A stretch of 64,000 nucleotides of DNA from Clostridia bacterium (GTDB taxonomy: Bacteria > Bacillota > Clostridia > Oscillospirales > CAG-272), in assembly GCA_017942005.1 (NCBI GenBank), contig JAGAVJ010000027.1:124001-188000 (forward strand), written 5' to 3'. The notes beneath the pieces are model-generated. The model did no database searches, was not told the origin of the DNA, and worked only from the letters and a program-made list of their open reading frames with translations. Each line of letters begins with the position of its first letter. Position 1 is the stretch's first letter. Of the stretch, positions 50,172-58,744 are shown piece by piece. The position numbers were made by a program, and so were the translations under genes.

Positions 50172-52698
50172 CATGGAACGCACACCGCGTATCGGCCGTC
50201 TGATCAACGCTTTGTTTGACCATATGCCGGAAATTGAAGCCGACCGCGCTGTACTCCTGACTGAGTCCTATAAGCAGACGGAAGGCGAACCGATTATATC
50301 CCGCCGTGCAAAGGCATTTGCACATATCTGCGAAAATATCCCGATCACCATCCGTGACGAGGAATTGATTGTCGGTTCTGCAACAAAGGTTGCACGCGGC
50401 TGTCAGGTCTTCCCGGAATACTCCTTTACCTGGCTGGAGTCCGAATTTGACACACTGGAAACCCGTTCTGCTGACCCCTTCCATATTTCCGAGGAAACAA
50501 AAGCAACGCTGCACGAAGTATACAAGTATTGGAGCGGAAAAACGACCTCCGAGCTTGCAACCTCCTATATGGCAGACGAAACACTGCTTGCAATGAAGCA
50601 CAACATCTTCACGCCGGGCAACTATTTCTACAACGGCATTGGTCATGTGACCGTCGATTATGGAAAGGTATTGAAAATCGGCTACCGCGGCATCATAGAG
50701 GAAGCAAAAGCAGAACGCGCAAAGTACGGCTTTGAGCATCCGGAATATGCAAGCCGTTCACATTTCCTTGACGCTGTCATCCTCAGCTGTGAGGCTGCAA
50801 TCACATACGCAAAGCGGTATGCGCGTCTTGCTATGGAGATGTCGGACAAGTGCAGCGATCCTACGCGCAAAAAGGAACTTCTGGCAATCGCCGCAAACTG
50901 TGCCCATGTGCCGGAATACGGCGCGTCAAGCTTTTATGAAGCATGCCAGTCCTTCTGGTTCATCCAGATGCTTTTGCAGGTGGAGTCCTCCGGACATTCG
51001 ATTTCTCCCGGACGCTTCGACCAGTATATGTACCCTTATTATAAAGCCGATCTGGAAGCCGGCAAGATTTCTCCTGCGTTTGCGCAGGAGCTGATGGACT
51101 GCATCTGGGTCAAGCTCAACGATCTGAACAAGGTGCGCGACGCCGCTTCCGCAGAGGGCTTTGCAGGATACTCCCTGTTCCAGAACCTGATTGCAGGCGG
51201 TCAGACACCGGAAGGTCTGGACGCAACGAACGATTTGTCCTTTATGTGCATTCAGGCAACGATGCATGTACTTCTGCCGATGCCCTCGTTCTCTGTCCGT
51301 GTCTGGAACGGAACACCGCATGAATTTTTAATGAAAGCAGCCGCACTGACCCGTACCGGCGTCGGTCTGCCTGCGTATTATAACGATGAAGTCATCATTC
51401 CGGCGCTGCTCAGCCGCGGTCTTTCCATGGAAGACGCCCGCGACTATAACATCATCGGCTGCGTCGAACCGCAGAAGGGCGGCAAAACCGACGGCTGGCA
51501 CGATGCTGCATTCTTCAACATGTGCCGCCCGCTGGAGCTTGTCATGAATTCCGGCGCAGATCGCTCCGGGGTGGAAGCAGACGGCGTACAAATTGGTCCG
51601 AAAACACCGGATGTCACTACGATGAAAACCTTTGACGAGTTCTTTGACGCATACAAGACGCAGATGAACTACATGCTCAAGCTTCTCGTCAACGCCGACA
51701 ACGCCATTGATATGGCACATGCAGAACGCTGCCCGCTGCCGTTCCAGTCCTGTATGGTGGAAGACTGCATCGGACGCGGCAAATCGCTGCAAAACGGCGG
51801 CGCTGTTTACAACTTCACAGGTCCGCAGGGCTTTGGCATTGCCAATATGACCGATGCGCTGTATGCGGTCAAAACACTGGTCTTTGAGCAGAAGAAGCTG
51901 ACTATGGCAGAACTGAAGGAAGCTGTGGATCACAACTTCGGTGAAGATATTTCCGACAGTATTGCCAGCATGCTGACGACAAAGGAAATTGAGCAGCTTG
52001 CACAGTCCGGCAAAGCCATCACGGAAAATCTGATCAAGGAAACCTTCAAGCGCAAGAAGACGCAGGGCAACACCTCCGAATTCCAGCGCGCAAGATACAG
52101 AAAGGTCCGCGCCCAGATCGATACCGTACCGAAATTCGGCAACGACATCGAAGAAGTCGATGCATTTGCACGTGAGGTCGCCTACACCTATACAAGACCC
52201 CTTGAAACCTTCCGCAACCCGCGCGGCGGTCAGTTCCAGGCAGGACTGTACCCCGTTTCCGCAAATGTTCCGCTGGGTGCGCAGACCGGTGCAACCGCAG
52301 ACGGCAGACTGGCATTCACTCCCGTTGCAGACGGCGTCTCGCCTTCTGCCGGTAAGGACACGCACGGCCCGACTTCCTCCTGCAACTCCGTCTCCCGTCT
52401 GGATCACGGCATTGCGTCCAACGGTACGCTGTTCAACATGAAGTTCCATCCATCCGCACTGGAAGGACAGGCAGGTCTGGAAAGCTTTGTGGCATTGATC
52501 CGCGGGTATTTTGACCAGAAAGGAATGCATGTGCAGTTCAACGTCGTCAGCAGAGAAACCCTGCTTGACGCACAGAAGAATCCGGACAAATACCGCTCGC
52601 TTGTCGTGCGCGTTGCCGGCTATTCCGCACTGTTCACCACGCTGTCAAAATCGTTGCAGGACGATATCATCAACCGCACGGAGCAGTCCCGGTTTTGA
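50149..52698 (+). CDS. B12-independent propanediol/glycerol-type dehydratase, glycyl radical enzyme
   Basis: 849 residues. The radical cysteine and base are Cys438 and Glu440 in IIGCVEPQKGGKTDGWHD, and Asp452 of that segment aligns with the diol-binding Asp447 of Clostridium butyricum glycerol dehydratase. Gly824 in VRVAGYSA is the radical glycine, 25 residues from the end. The length matches propanediol dehydratase of the fucose/rhamnose compartments; a roughly 50-residue segment near 590-640 is absent from the 787-residue glycerol enzyme. It converts 1,2-propanediol to propionaldehyde. No N-terminal cargo tag is visible. AAAGGA lies 18 bases before the ATG. Confidence 0.92.
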   Translation: MAKYHIIDMERTPRIGRLINALFDHMPEIEADRAVLLTESYKQTEGEPIISRRAKAFAHICENIPITIRDEELIVGSATKVARGCQVFPEYSFTWLESEFDTLETRSADPFHISEETKATLHEVYKYWSGKTTSELATSYMADETLLAMKHNIFTPGNYFYNGIGHVTVDYGKVLKIGYRGIIEEAKAERAKYGFEHPEYASRSHFLDAVILSCEAAITYAKRYARLAMEMSDKCSDPTRKKELLAIAANCAHVPEYGASSFYEACQSFWFIQMLLQVESSGHSISPGRFDQYMYPYYKADLEAGKISPAFAQELMDCIWVKLNDLNKVRDAASAEGFAGYSLFQNLIAGGQTPEGLDATNDLSFMCIQATMHVLLPMPSFSVRVWNGTPHEFLMKAAALTRTGVGLPAYYNDEVIIPALLSRGLSMEDARDYNIIGCVEPQKGGKTDGWHDAAFFNMCRPLELVMNSGADRSGVEADGVQIGPKTPDVTTMKTFDEFFDAYKTQMNYMLKLLVNADNAIDMAHAERCPLPFQSCMVEDCIGRGKSLQNGGAVYNFTGPQGFGIANMTDALYAVKTLVFEQKKLTMAELKEAVDHNFGEDISDSIASMLTTKEIEQLAQSGKAITENLIKETFKRKKTQGNTSEFQRARYRKVRAQIDTVPKFGNDIEEVDAFAREVAYTYTRPLETFRNPRGGQFQAGLYPVSANVPLGAQTGATADGRLAFTPVADGVSPSAGKDTHGPTSSCNSVSRLDHGIASNGTLFNMKFHPSALEGQAGLESFVALIRGYFDQKGMHVQFNVVSRETLLDAQKNPDKYRSLVVRVAGYSALFTTLSKSLQDDIINRTEQSRF

Positions 52699-52757
52699 TG
52701 AAGGATGCAACAACAGGCGCAATGACATGCAAAAGAAAATTGATACCGTGAAATGAG

Positions 52758-53570
52758 GTGCTGCCCTTGCAGAATGCAAATTCCAATACCGTCAACGATG
52801 TACGCGGCCGCATCTTTGATATTCAGAAGTTTTCCGTACATGACGGACCGGGTATCCGTTCCATTGTGTTTTTAAAAGGCTGTGTGCTGCGCTGCCGGTG
52901 GTGCTGCAATCCCGAATCTCAGAATTGGGAAATCGAGACGATGCTGCAAAATGGCGTCAAAAAGACCATTGGGTATGAAATTACCGTCGGAGAAGTGATC
53001 GAAGAAGTGCTCAAAGATATGCCGTACTACAGACGCTCCGGCGGCGGCGTGACACTTTCCGGCGGAGAAACACTCTGTCAGCCGGAGTTCGCCCGTGCTC
53101 TGCTTTACGCCTGTCACGAAAACGGTATGAACACCGCGGTTGAAACGACACTGTGTGCAGAATGGGACGTTATTGCCCCCTTTCTGCCGCTCGTCGACAC
53201 GTTTCTTGTGGACATCAAGCACATGGATTCCGCAAAGCACAAGGAGTTCACGACGCAGCCAAACGAGTTGATTCTCGCAAATGTGCGCCGTCTGGCAAAA
53301 GCCAACGCCAACATCATCGTCCGTGTTCCCGTCATTCCGACGTTCAACGACACCCCCGAAGAGCTGCATGCCATTGCCTCTTTTGCTTATGAAGAACTCG
53401 GCGTCTCTGAAATGCACATCCTCCCCTACCACAGACTTGGCTATGATAAATATGTCGGACTTGGCAGGGCCTATCCGATGGGAGAGCTTCCCTCTCCCGA
53501 TAAGGATAAAATGGAAATGCTGCGGCGCATCTGTGCATCGACTGGCATTTTGTGTCACATCGGCGGTTAA
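52758..53570 (+). CDS. Glycyl radical enzyme activating protein, radical SAM
   Basis: Installs the glycyl radical on the dehydratase using SAM and a 4Fe-4S cluster. The cluster motif is KGCVLRCRWCCNPES (Cys42, Cys46, Cys49), and SGGETLCQPEFA and the VDTFLVDIKHMD segment follow. In diol-dehydratase and CutC activases a ferredoxin-like insert with two CxxCxxC sets comes after NPES; here only about 17 residues separate it from GYEITVGEV, so the insert is missing. Start is GTG 52758, or more likely TTG 52767, which has GAGGTG seven bases upstream. 59 bases after the dehydratase. Confidence 0.92.
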   Translation: MLPLQNANSNTVNDVRGRIFDIQKFSVHDGPGIRSIVFLKGCVLRCRWCCNPESQNWEIETMLQNGVKKTIGYEITVGEVIEEVLKDMPYYRRSGGGVTLSGGETLCQPEFARALLYACHENGMNTAVETTLCAEWDVIAPFLPLVDTFLVDIKHMDSAKHKEFTTQPNELILANVRRLAKANANIIVRVPVIPTFNDTPEELHAIASFAYEELGVSEMHILPYHRLGYDKYVGLGRAYPMGELPSPDKDKMEMLRRICASTGILCHIGG

Positions 53571-53622
53571 CGTACTGACTGACAATTGTAATATACCTCT
53601 AACTTGAAACTTGAGGAATCAA

Positions 53623-54024
53623 ATGAACCAACCATCCACATTTATTCTGCCGGAAAATGCATCGCAGGATGCTGCCGGAAAAATCCGCATCATTCAGGAG
53701 CTTGTTCCCGGCAAGCAAATTACACTGGCACATATCATCGCAAGTCCGGACCCGATTCTGTATCAGAAGCTGGGACTTGACCCGACCGTCGACTGGTTAG
53801 GCGCTGCCATCGGCATGATCACGCTTTCCCCTGCGGAAACCGCAATCATTGCGGCAGATATCGCAACCAAGGAATCCGGCGCACAGATCGGATTTGTCGA
53901 CCGGTTTTCCGGTACACTGTTGATCACGGGGACCATTTCTGATGTAGAAGCGGCATTTCGTGCAGCGCTTTCCTACTGTGAGGAAAAGCTCGGATTTTCC
54001 GTCTGTCCTCTCACAAAAACATGA
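53623..54024 (+). CDS. EutS/PduU-like BMC shell protein
   Basis: 133 residues of circularly permuted BMC-domain type. KIRIIQELVPGKQITLAHIIASP near residue 20 and the following LYQKLGLD are the EutS/PduU signature; the N-terminal 20 residues would form the small barrel over the pore. It makes a hexamer in the compartment facets. GAGGA precedes the ATG by five bases. Its end overlaps the next gene as ATGA. Confidence 0.9.
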   Translation: MNQPSTFILPENASQDAAGKIRIIQELVPGKQITLAHIIASPDPILYQKLGLDPTVDWLGAAIGMITLSPAETAIIAADIATKESGAQIGFVDRFSGTLLITGTISDVEAAFRAALSYCEEKLGFSVCPLTKT

Positions 54025-54446
54025 AAAAAATCATTCTGATCGGCCGTTCCGAAGCTGGCAAAACCACACTCAAGCAGGTGCTGCGCGGAGAAGCCGTGGA
54101 ATACGCAAAGACGCAGTCCGTCAACTATTATGATATTGTCGTCGACACACCGGGAGAATATGTGCAGACACGCCATCTCGGCGGTGCGCTCGCCGTGTAT
54201 TCCTATGAAGCCGATGTCATCGGACTGCTTGCTTCCGCGACCGAACCCTATACCCTGTTCGGTCCGTGCATCGCGGCAACCGCCACACGTCCTGTGATCG
54301 GGATTGTCACAAAATGTGACGAACCAAACGCAAAGGCAGAAATGGCGTGCGGCTGGCTGAAGGAAGCCGGATGCAATCCCATCTTCTGCGTTGATTCCAT
54401 CACGCGGCGCGGCATCCCGGAGATACTTTCCTATCTCAATTCTTAA
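54021..54446 (+). CDS. EutP/PduV-family small GTPase
   Basis: 141 residues. IILIGRSEAGKTTLKQ is the P-loop, VVDTPGEYVQ the G3 motif, and VTKCDE the G4 motif. EutP/PduV proteins accompany microcompartment operons and are proposed to place or move the compartments; PduV binds a PduU-type shell protein, which fits the gene order here. The start overlaps the preceding shell gene by four bases. Confidence 0.9.
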   Translation: MKKIILIGRSEAGKTTLKQVLRGEAVEYAKTQSVNYYDIVVDTPGEYVQTRHLGGALAVYSYEADVIGLLASATEPYTLFGPCIAATATRPVIGIVTKCDEPNAKAEMACGWLKEAGCNPIFCVDSITRRGIPEILSYLNS

Positions 54447-54541
54447 ATTTATGCTAAGCACGTCCTCCGCGTTTTAGCGGCATACGTTCTTATATACAAA
54501 AAAGTACAACCCTAAATTCTTTTATAAAGGAGAACAAAAAC

Positions 54542-55363
54542 ATGGCATCCGAATACGCTATTAAACAGCAGATCTGTGAGATCGGCAAGAGAATCTACGA
54601 CAGAGGCATGGTCGCCTCCAACGACGGTAATATTTCCGTAAAAATCGGTCCCGATGAATTCCTCTGCACACCGACCGGTGTTTCCAAGGGCTTTATGACC
54701 CCGGAATACATCTGCAAGGTCAACTCCAAGGGTGAAGTTCTGCAGGCTTATGCAGGTTTCCGTCCTTCTTCCGAAATCAAGATGCACATGCGTGTGTATA
54801 AGGAAAGACCCGACGTTATGTCTGTCGTCCATGCACATCCGATGTACGCAACCGGCTTTGCAATTGCAGGCATTCCGCTGACCGAGCCGATCATGCCGGA
54901 AGCTGTTATCGCACTGGGCTGTGTTCCGATTGCAGAATACGGCACACCTTCCACCGAAGAAATTCCGGATCATGTTGCAAAGTACCTGCAGCACTACGAT
55001 GCAGTCCTGCTTGAGAACCACGGCGCACTTGCATACTCCGATTCTCTGCTCAATGCATACCACAAGATGGAATCTGTCGAATTCTACGCACAGCTGATGT
55101 TCATCTCTAAGATGCTCGGCGGTCCGAAGGAACTTTCTGAAGCACAGGTAAAGAGACTGTATGAGATTCGCCGCCAGTTCGGTATGAAGGGCAAGCACCC
55201 GGCTGATCTGTGTCCCGTTCTCGCACAGGGCAAGACTCCATGCCCCAACTGCGATTTCTCCGGCGCTGACTGCTCCACCGCAAAGGCTGCAAATGCTGCT
55301 GCCGCTGACAATGACCTCGTTGCTGAAATTGCAAAGCGTGTCCTCGCACAGATGGGCAAGTAA
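54542..55363 (+). CDS. Class II aldolase with C-terminal cargo tag
   Basis: 273 residues. The FucA/RhaD-type zinc aldolase core has NDGNISVK, PTGVSKG, SSEIKMHMRVY with the Glu, VHAHPMYATG with HxH, and LENHGALAYS with the third His. Products would be DHAP and L-lactaldehyde from L-fuculose or L-rhamnulose 1-phosphate. After residue 225 comes a Cys-rich linker (CPVLAQGKTPCPNCDFSGADC) and an amphipathic end DLVAEIAKRVLAQMGK, which is typical of an encapsulation peptide. AAAGGAG precedes the ATG. Which sugar phosphate it prefers is not resolved. Confidence 0.9.
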   Translation: MASEYAIKQQICEIGKRIYDRGMVASNDGNISVKIGPDEFLCTPTGVSKGFMTPEYICKVNSKGEVLQAYAGFRPSSEIKMHMRVYKERPDVMSVVHAHPMYATGFAIAGIPLTEPIMPEAVIALGCVPIAEYGTPSTEEIPDHVAKYLQHYDAVLLENHGALAYSDSLLNAYHKMESVEFYAQLMFISKMLGGPKELSEAQVKRLYEIRRQFGMKGKHPADLCPVLAQGKTPCPNCDFSGADCSTAKAANAAAADNDLVAEIAKRVLAQMGK

Positions 55364-55392
55364 TTCTTCTGCGTCTCTCATCCCTTATCGGT

Positions 55393-55920
55393 ATGAATAC
55401 AAACGAGCTTGAAACAATCATCCGTGAAGAGCTGAACCGTGTTTGCATTTCAGACAAACAAGAAACCCAAACTGCACAGCCTGCATTTGACAATATGGTG
55501 CTTTCCATTGCCAAGGAATTGTCGGAAGCGGTGGAAGCAGAAGCTGCACGCATCGGCGTCAACGCCGTGATTGCAGTATCTGACCGTGCAGCACGTCCGG
55601 TGCTCGTTCATGTGATGGAGGATGCGTTTATTGCAAGCTATGATGTCGCATTGCAGAAGGCATTTACGGTTGTCGCACTGAAAATGTCCACCATTGACTT
55701 AAAACCGCTTGCGCAGCCGGGGGGATCTCTTTACGGCATCCAGTTCACCAATGACTGTCATATCGTCATTTTCGGCGGCGGAGAACCGCTTGTGGTCGGT
55801 GAACGTGTCATCGGCGGTCTCGGTGTCTCCGGCGGTACAGAAGAACAGGACACCCACCTTGCCGCATTTGGTGCAGCCTATTTTGCATCCCATGTCAAGG
55901 CGCTCTCATGGAGCAAATAA
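55393..55920 (+). CDS. GlcG/HbpS (PduO C-terminal)-like protein with tag
   Basis: 175 residues. About 1-18 (ELETIIREELNRV) form an amphipathic helix like other lumen-targeting peptides, then a short linker, then the DUF336/GlcG domain with VIAVSDRAARPVLVHVMEDAF, ASYDVALQKAFTVVALKMST and the GGGEPLV...GGLGVSGG end. Domains of this kind bind heme or cofactors; the PduO C-terminal domain has been linked to heme. The adenosyltransferase half of PduO is absent, fitting a B12-independent dehydratase. No clear ribosome site; coupled to the aldolase 29 bases upstream. Confidence 0.8.
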   Translation: MNTNELETIIREELNRVCISDKQETQTAQPAFDNMVLSIAKELSEAVEAEAARIGVNAVIAVSDRAARPVLVHVMEDAFIASYDVALQKAFTVVALKMSTIDLKPLAQPGGSLYGIQFTNDCHIVIFGGGEPLVVGERVIGGLGVSGGTEEQDTHLAAFGAAYFASHVKALSWSK

Positions 55921-56093
55921 AGCAATTCACGTATTCACACAATTTTCATCGTGCATTGCCCCACAGCTTGGTCGGAAGGGGATACCTTCCGCCATATGTG
56001 AAAGTTTCTCGCAGCAAAAAAAGCGTGAAAACTCTCGTATCAATGATATTTCCGTCAAATGATTCCCTGTAAAGGGATCATCAAAACGGAACT

Positions 56094-56121
56094 TCCTTTC
56101 GGAAAGGATCAAAAAAACAAA
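56094..56121 (+). promoter_or_regulatory. Hairpin that sequesters SD of zinc dehydrogenase
   Basis: CCTTT-CGG-AAAGG (56096-56108) places the SD AAAGGA in one arm of a hairpin, 14 bases before the ATG. This differs from the hairpins located after the SD elsewhere. Confidence 0.4.
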
Positions 56122-57354
56122 ATGGATTATCAATCTCAAAATATCGAAGAAATCGTCAAGAAGGTTCTTGCCGGTATGATCGGTGATGCAGCTGCTGACA
56201 GCGCGTCCAGCGTTCCCGCAGCAAAAGTCTCCACTGGCAAGAACAATGGCGGTATTCCGGACAAGGCACATGTTGCAATCCTTGTAGAGCCGGAAAAGTT
56301 TGTTGTAAAAGAATTCCCGATGCCCGCTGTCGGCGATGACGATATCCTCGTCCGCGTCGAAGGCTGCGGCGTCTGCGGTACGGACGCACATGAATTCAAG
56401 CGCGATCCGTTTGGTCTGATTCCCGTGGCACTGGGTCACGAAGGAACCGGCGAAATTGTGAAAATGGGTAAGAATGTCCAGAAGGATTCTGCCGGCAAGT
56501 CTCTTGCCGTCGGCGACAAGGTCGTCACCTGCATGATCTTCAAGGACAATCCCGACATCACCATGTTCGATCTGAACAAGCAGAATGTCGGCGGTGCAGA
56601 TGTCTACGGTCTGCTTCCTGATGACGATATCCACTTAAACGGCTGGTTCGCAGACTACATTCTTGTCCGCGGCGGCTCCACCATTTTCAATGTCTCTGAC
56701 CTCGACCTCGATTCCAGAATTTTAATTGAGCCGTGTGCCGTTCTGATTCACGCAGTAGAACGTGCAAAGACCACCGGCATTCTCCGTTTCAACTCCCGCG
56801 TTGTTGTACAGGGCTGCGGACCGATTGGTCTGATTTGTATTGCTGTACTCCGTACTATGGGTATTGAAAACATCGTTGCTGTCGACGGCAACGCACAGCG
56901 CCTTGCCTTTGCAAAGGAAATGGGTGCCGGCGCATCTGTAAACTTCAAGGATACCAACGGTATTGAAGACCTTACCAATCATGTCAAGGATGCATTCGGC
57001 GGCTACTTTGCAGACTTTGCATTCCAGTGCACCGGTTCTCCTGCTGCACATTCCAACATTTACAAGTTTATCCGCAATGGCGGCGGTCTCTGTGAGCTTG
57101 GATTCTTCATCAACGGCGGCGATGCAACCATCAACCCGCACTTTGATATCTGCGCAAAGGAAATCACCACCGTCGGCTCCTGGGTTTACACCCTGCGTGA
57201 CTATGCAACCACGTTTGATTTCTTAAAGCGTTCTCAGGCAATCGGACTTCCGATGAAGAAGCTGATCACCCACAAGTTCCCGTTAAACGAAATCAACAAG
57301 GCGCTGGAAGTCAATTTGAAGCAGGAAGGCTTAAAGATTGCAATTGTCAATTGA
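56122..57354 (+). CDS. Zinc alcohol dehydrogenase with N-terminal cargo tag
   Basis: 410 residues. MDYQSQNIEEIVKKVLAGM is an amphipathic encapsulation-type helix, followed by a Ser/Ala/Lys linker to about residue 50. The rest is a medium-chain zinc dehydrogenase: VEGCGVCGTDAHEF with the zinc Cys, GHEGTGEIV with the zinc His, VVVQGCGPIGLICIA as the NAD fold. In this operon it most likely reduces L-lactaldehyde to 1,2-propanediol, but sorbitol- or threonine-dehydrogenase-like activity cannot be excluded. The ATG at 56122 is chosen because the SD GGAAAGGA is close by and the tag begins there. Confidence 0.88.
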   Translation: MDYQSQNIEEIVKKVLAGMIGDAAADSASSVPAAKVSTGKNNGGIPDKAHVAILVEPEKFVVKEFPMPAVGDDDILVRVEGCGVCGTDAHEFKRDPFGLIPVALGHEGTGEIVKMGKNVQKDSAGKSLAVGDKVVTCMIFKDNPDITMFDLNKQNVGGADVYGLLPDDDIHLNGWFADYILVRGGSTIFNVSDLDLDSRILIEPCAVLIHAVERAKTTGILRFNSRVVVQGCGPIGLICIAVLRTMGIENIVAVDGNAQRLAFAKEMGAGASVNFKDTNGIEDLTNHVKDAFGGYFADFAFQCTGSPAAHSNIYKFIRNGGGLCELGFFINGGDATINPHFDICAKEITTVGSWVYTLRDYATTFDFLKRSQAIGLPMKKLITHKFPLNEINKALEVNLKQEGLKIAIVN

Positions 57355-57440
57355 TCTGCTTTCCTTTGACGATACCGTATCCCATATAAAGCAGACTTTT
57401 CCACGGAAAACTTTTCCGAGAAAAATATGCTTTTAAAAAG

Positions 57441-57503
57441 AAAGGAAATACCGTTTGCTTATTTGGTTTCCCCAAAACAGGCAAAACAGTATGGTTATAC
57501 TTC
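57441..57503 (+). promoter_or_regulatory. SD-to-start leader of first BMC-H gene
   Basis: AAAGGAA (57441-57447) is followed by an imperfect stem ACCGTTTGC/GCAAAACAGT (57450-57490) and then ATGGTTATACTTC before the ATG at 57504. The trailing segment parallels TTATGGTCATAA; its ATG (57491) is out of frame. Confidence 0.4.
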
Positions 57504-57830
57504 ATGGCACAGGCAGTCGGCATTCTCGAAGTTTACGGTCTGGTCGCGGCATTTGTCGCATGTGATGCAGGCTGTAAAGCAGCGGACGTCACCGTCGAAA
57601 ACTTCGATAAAAACAAACCCTCTCATCCGGAGACGCTCGCCGTCCCGCTGATCGTCGTTGTGAAATTCCGCGGCGATGTAGCGGCGGTCAAAGCGGCAAT
57701 GGAAGCAGCGGAGGCGGCGGCAAACGGTGTATCAGGCGTTGTTGCCAGTCACATCATCGCGCGTCCCGCAGAGGATACACAAAAAATGCTCACCATCTCA
57801 GGCTTTGATAAGCCGCAAAAAAAGAAATAA
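57504..57830 (+). CDS. BMC-H shell protein, PduA-like
   Basis: 108 residues with one BMC domain: AVGILEVYGLVAAFVACDAGCKAADV at the start, VKFRGDVAAVKAAMEAAEAA, and SHIIARPAEDTQKML. It forms hexameric facet tiles. Compared with the two short BMC-H proteins that follow it carries a longer loop (KNKPSHPETLAVP) near the pore side and a basic tail ending KPQKKK, so it may play a distinct role in the shell. Confidence 0.9.
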   Translation: MAQAVGILEVYGLVAAFVACDAGCKAADVTVENFDKNKPSHPETLAVPLIVVVKFRGDVAAVKAAMEAAEAAANGVSGVVASHIIARPAEDTQKMLTISGFDKPQKKK

Positions 57831-57865
57831 CGTAAATAAACCAACATATTCGGAGGATTATATTC

Positions 57866-58141
57866 ATGGCACAGGAAGCATTAGGCATGATCGAGACCAG
57901 AGGTCTCACCGCTGCAGTTGAAGCAGCAGATGCAATGGTTAAAGCAGCAGAAGTTACACTCATCGGTACAGAAAAGATCGGTTCCGGTCTCGTATCCGTC
58001 ATGGTTCGCGGCGACGTCGGCGCAGTCAAGGCAGCAGTCGAAGCCGGTTCTGCAGCTGCAGAGCGCCTCGGTGAAGTGATCGCAACACACGTCATCCCGC
58101 GTCCGCATAACGACGTTGAGAAGATTCTCCCCAAGATCTAA
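57866..58141 (+). CDS. BMC-H shell protein, main type
   Basis: 91 residues of canonical [25 protein letters not shown] at the start, [25 protein letters not shown], and [16 protein letters not shown]. The pore loop near KIGSG is the PduA type with small residues. CGGAGGA precedes the ATG, the strongest ribosome site among the shell genes, so this is probably the most abundant tile. The gene at 58745 contains an almost identical domain, so one arose from the other by duplication. Confidence 0.93.
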   Translation: MAQEALGMIETRGLTAAVEAADAMVKAAEVTLIGTEKIGSGLVSVMVRGDVGAVKAAVEAGSAAAERLGEVIATHVIPRPHNDVEKILPKI

Positions 58142-58222
58142 AGATATCTCCCCTCTCCCAAATAGGGAATATCTCTCTTCGTTTTGGCAGATCGCCTCAT
58201 CCATAGAAAGGACGAAGGTCCC

Positions 58223-58516
58223 ATGAACATCAAAGCCATTGGCTTAATTGAGGTATCCGGTTCCGTCGCTGCCATTGATGCATTGGATATCATGTGCAAG
58301 GCGGCAAATGTTACCCTTATTACGTGGGAAAAGAAGCTGGGCGGACGGCTGGTCACAGTCGTGATTACAGGCGATGTTTCCGATGTGACCGCAGCGGTCA
58401 ACGCTGCAAACGCATCCTGCATCGTCAAGCCCGCCGCATCGGCTGTCATTCCCAACCCGCATGAGGAAACCAAACGGATTCTCGCTATCAGCGCAAGCAA
58501 CCACAATATCGAGTAA
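58223..58516 (+). CDS. BMC-H shell protein, variant
   Basis: 97 residues with a single BMC domain (KAIGLIEVSGSVAAIDALDIMCKAANV, VTVVITGDVSDVTAAVNAA, SAVIPNPHEETKRIL). The pore region TWEKKLGGR differs from the neighbours and brings extra charge and a Trp, suggesting a different pore selectivity. The ATG at 58223 has GAAGG nearby within a GGAC/GTCC hairpin; the frame upstream is not conserved. Confidence 0.88.
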   Translation: MNIKAIGLIEVSGSVAAIDALDIMCKAANVTLITWEKKLGGRLVTVVITGDVSDVTAAVNAANASCIVKPAASAVIPNPHEETKRILAISASNHNIE

Positions 58517-58589
58517 CCCCAAACAAGGGATGCTCTTTGTTATCGAAGATATCTTACGTACCGTATCCATTCCCATATGGGGCGGTTTG

Positions 58590-58744
58590 GAGGAAGTTTA
58601 AAAATAAAATTTTCGGAGAAATTATTTTTAAAATGATTTTCCGTACAGCAGTTTTGTGACGCTTGTCACAGACTCAGGCAGAAAATAAGTTTTCCTCAAA
58701 GGAAAGGAAATAACTTTTACCATGTAAAGGTTATAGTCATAAGA
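58590..58744 (+). promoter_or_regulatory. Multi-hairpin leader of long BMC-H gene
   Basis: A decayed GGAGAAAT/ATTTTCC arm, TTTTGTGACGCTTGTCACA hairpin, TTTCC/GGAAA hairpin, SD AAAGGA (58703-58708), hairpin ATAACTTTTAC-CAT-GTAAAGGTTAT (58710-58734), then TTATAGTCATAAGA and the ATG at 58745. Same module order as the leader at 59490. Confidence 0.65.

Noticed and set aside
51328-52530. 400-codon minus-strand frame
   Set aside because: Antisense of the glycyl radical enzyme with no recognisable domain or ribosome site.
50149-52698. Choline trimethylamine-lyase CutC
   Set aside because: The GCVEPQKGGKTDGWHD segment keeps the diol-type Asp, the length and insertions fit propanediol dehydratase, and the operon has a deoxysugar-phosphate aldolase instead of choline genes.
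57427-57651. Separate protein overlapping the first BMC-H gene
   Set aside because: It is a different frame over the BMC-H start, without family similarity, and the AAAGGAA inside it is better read as the SD for 57504.
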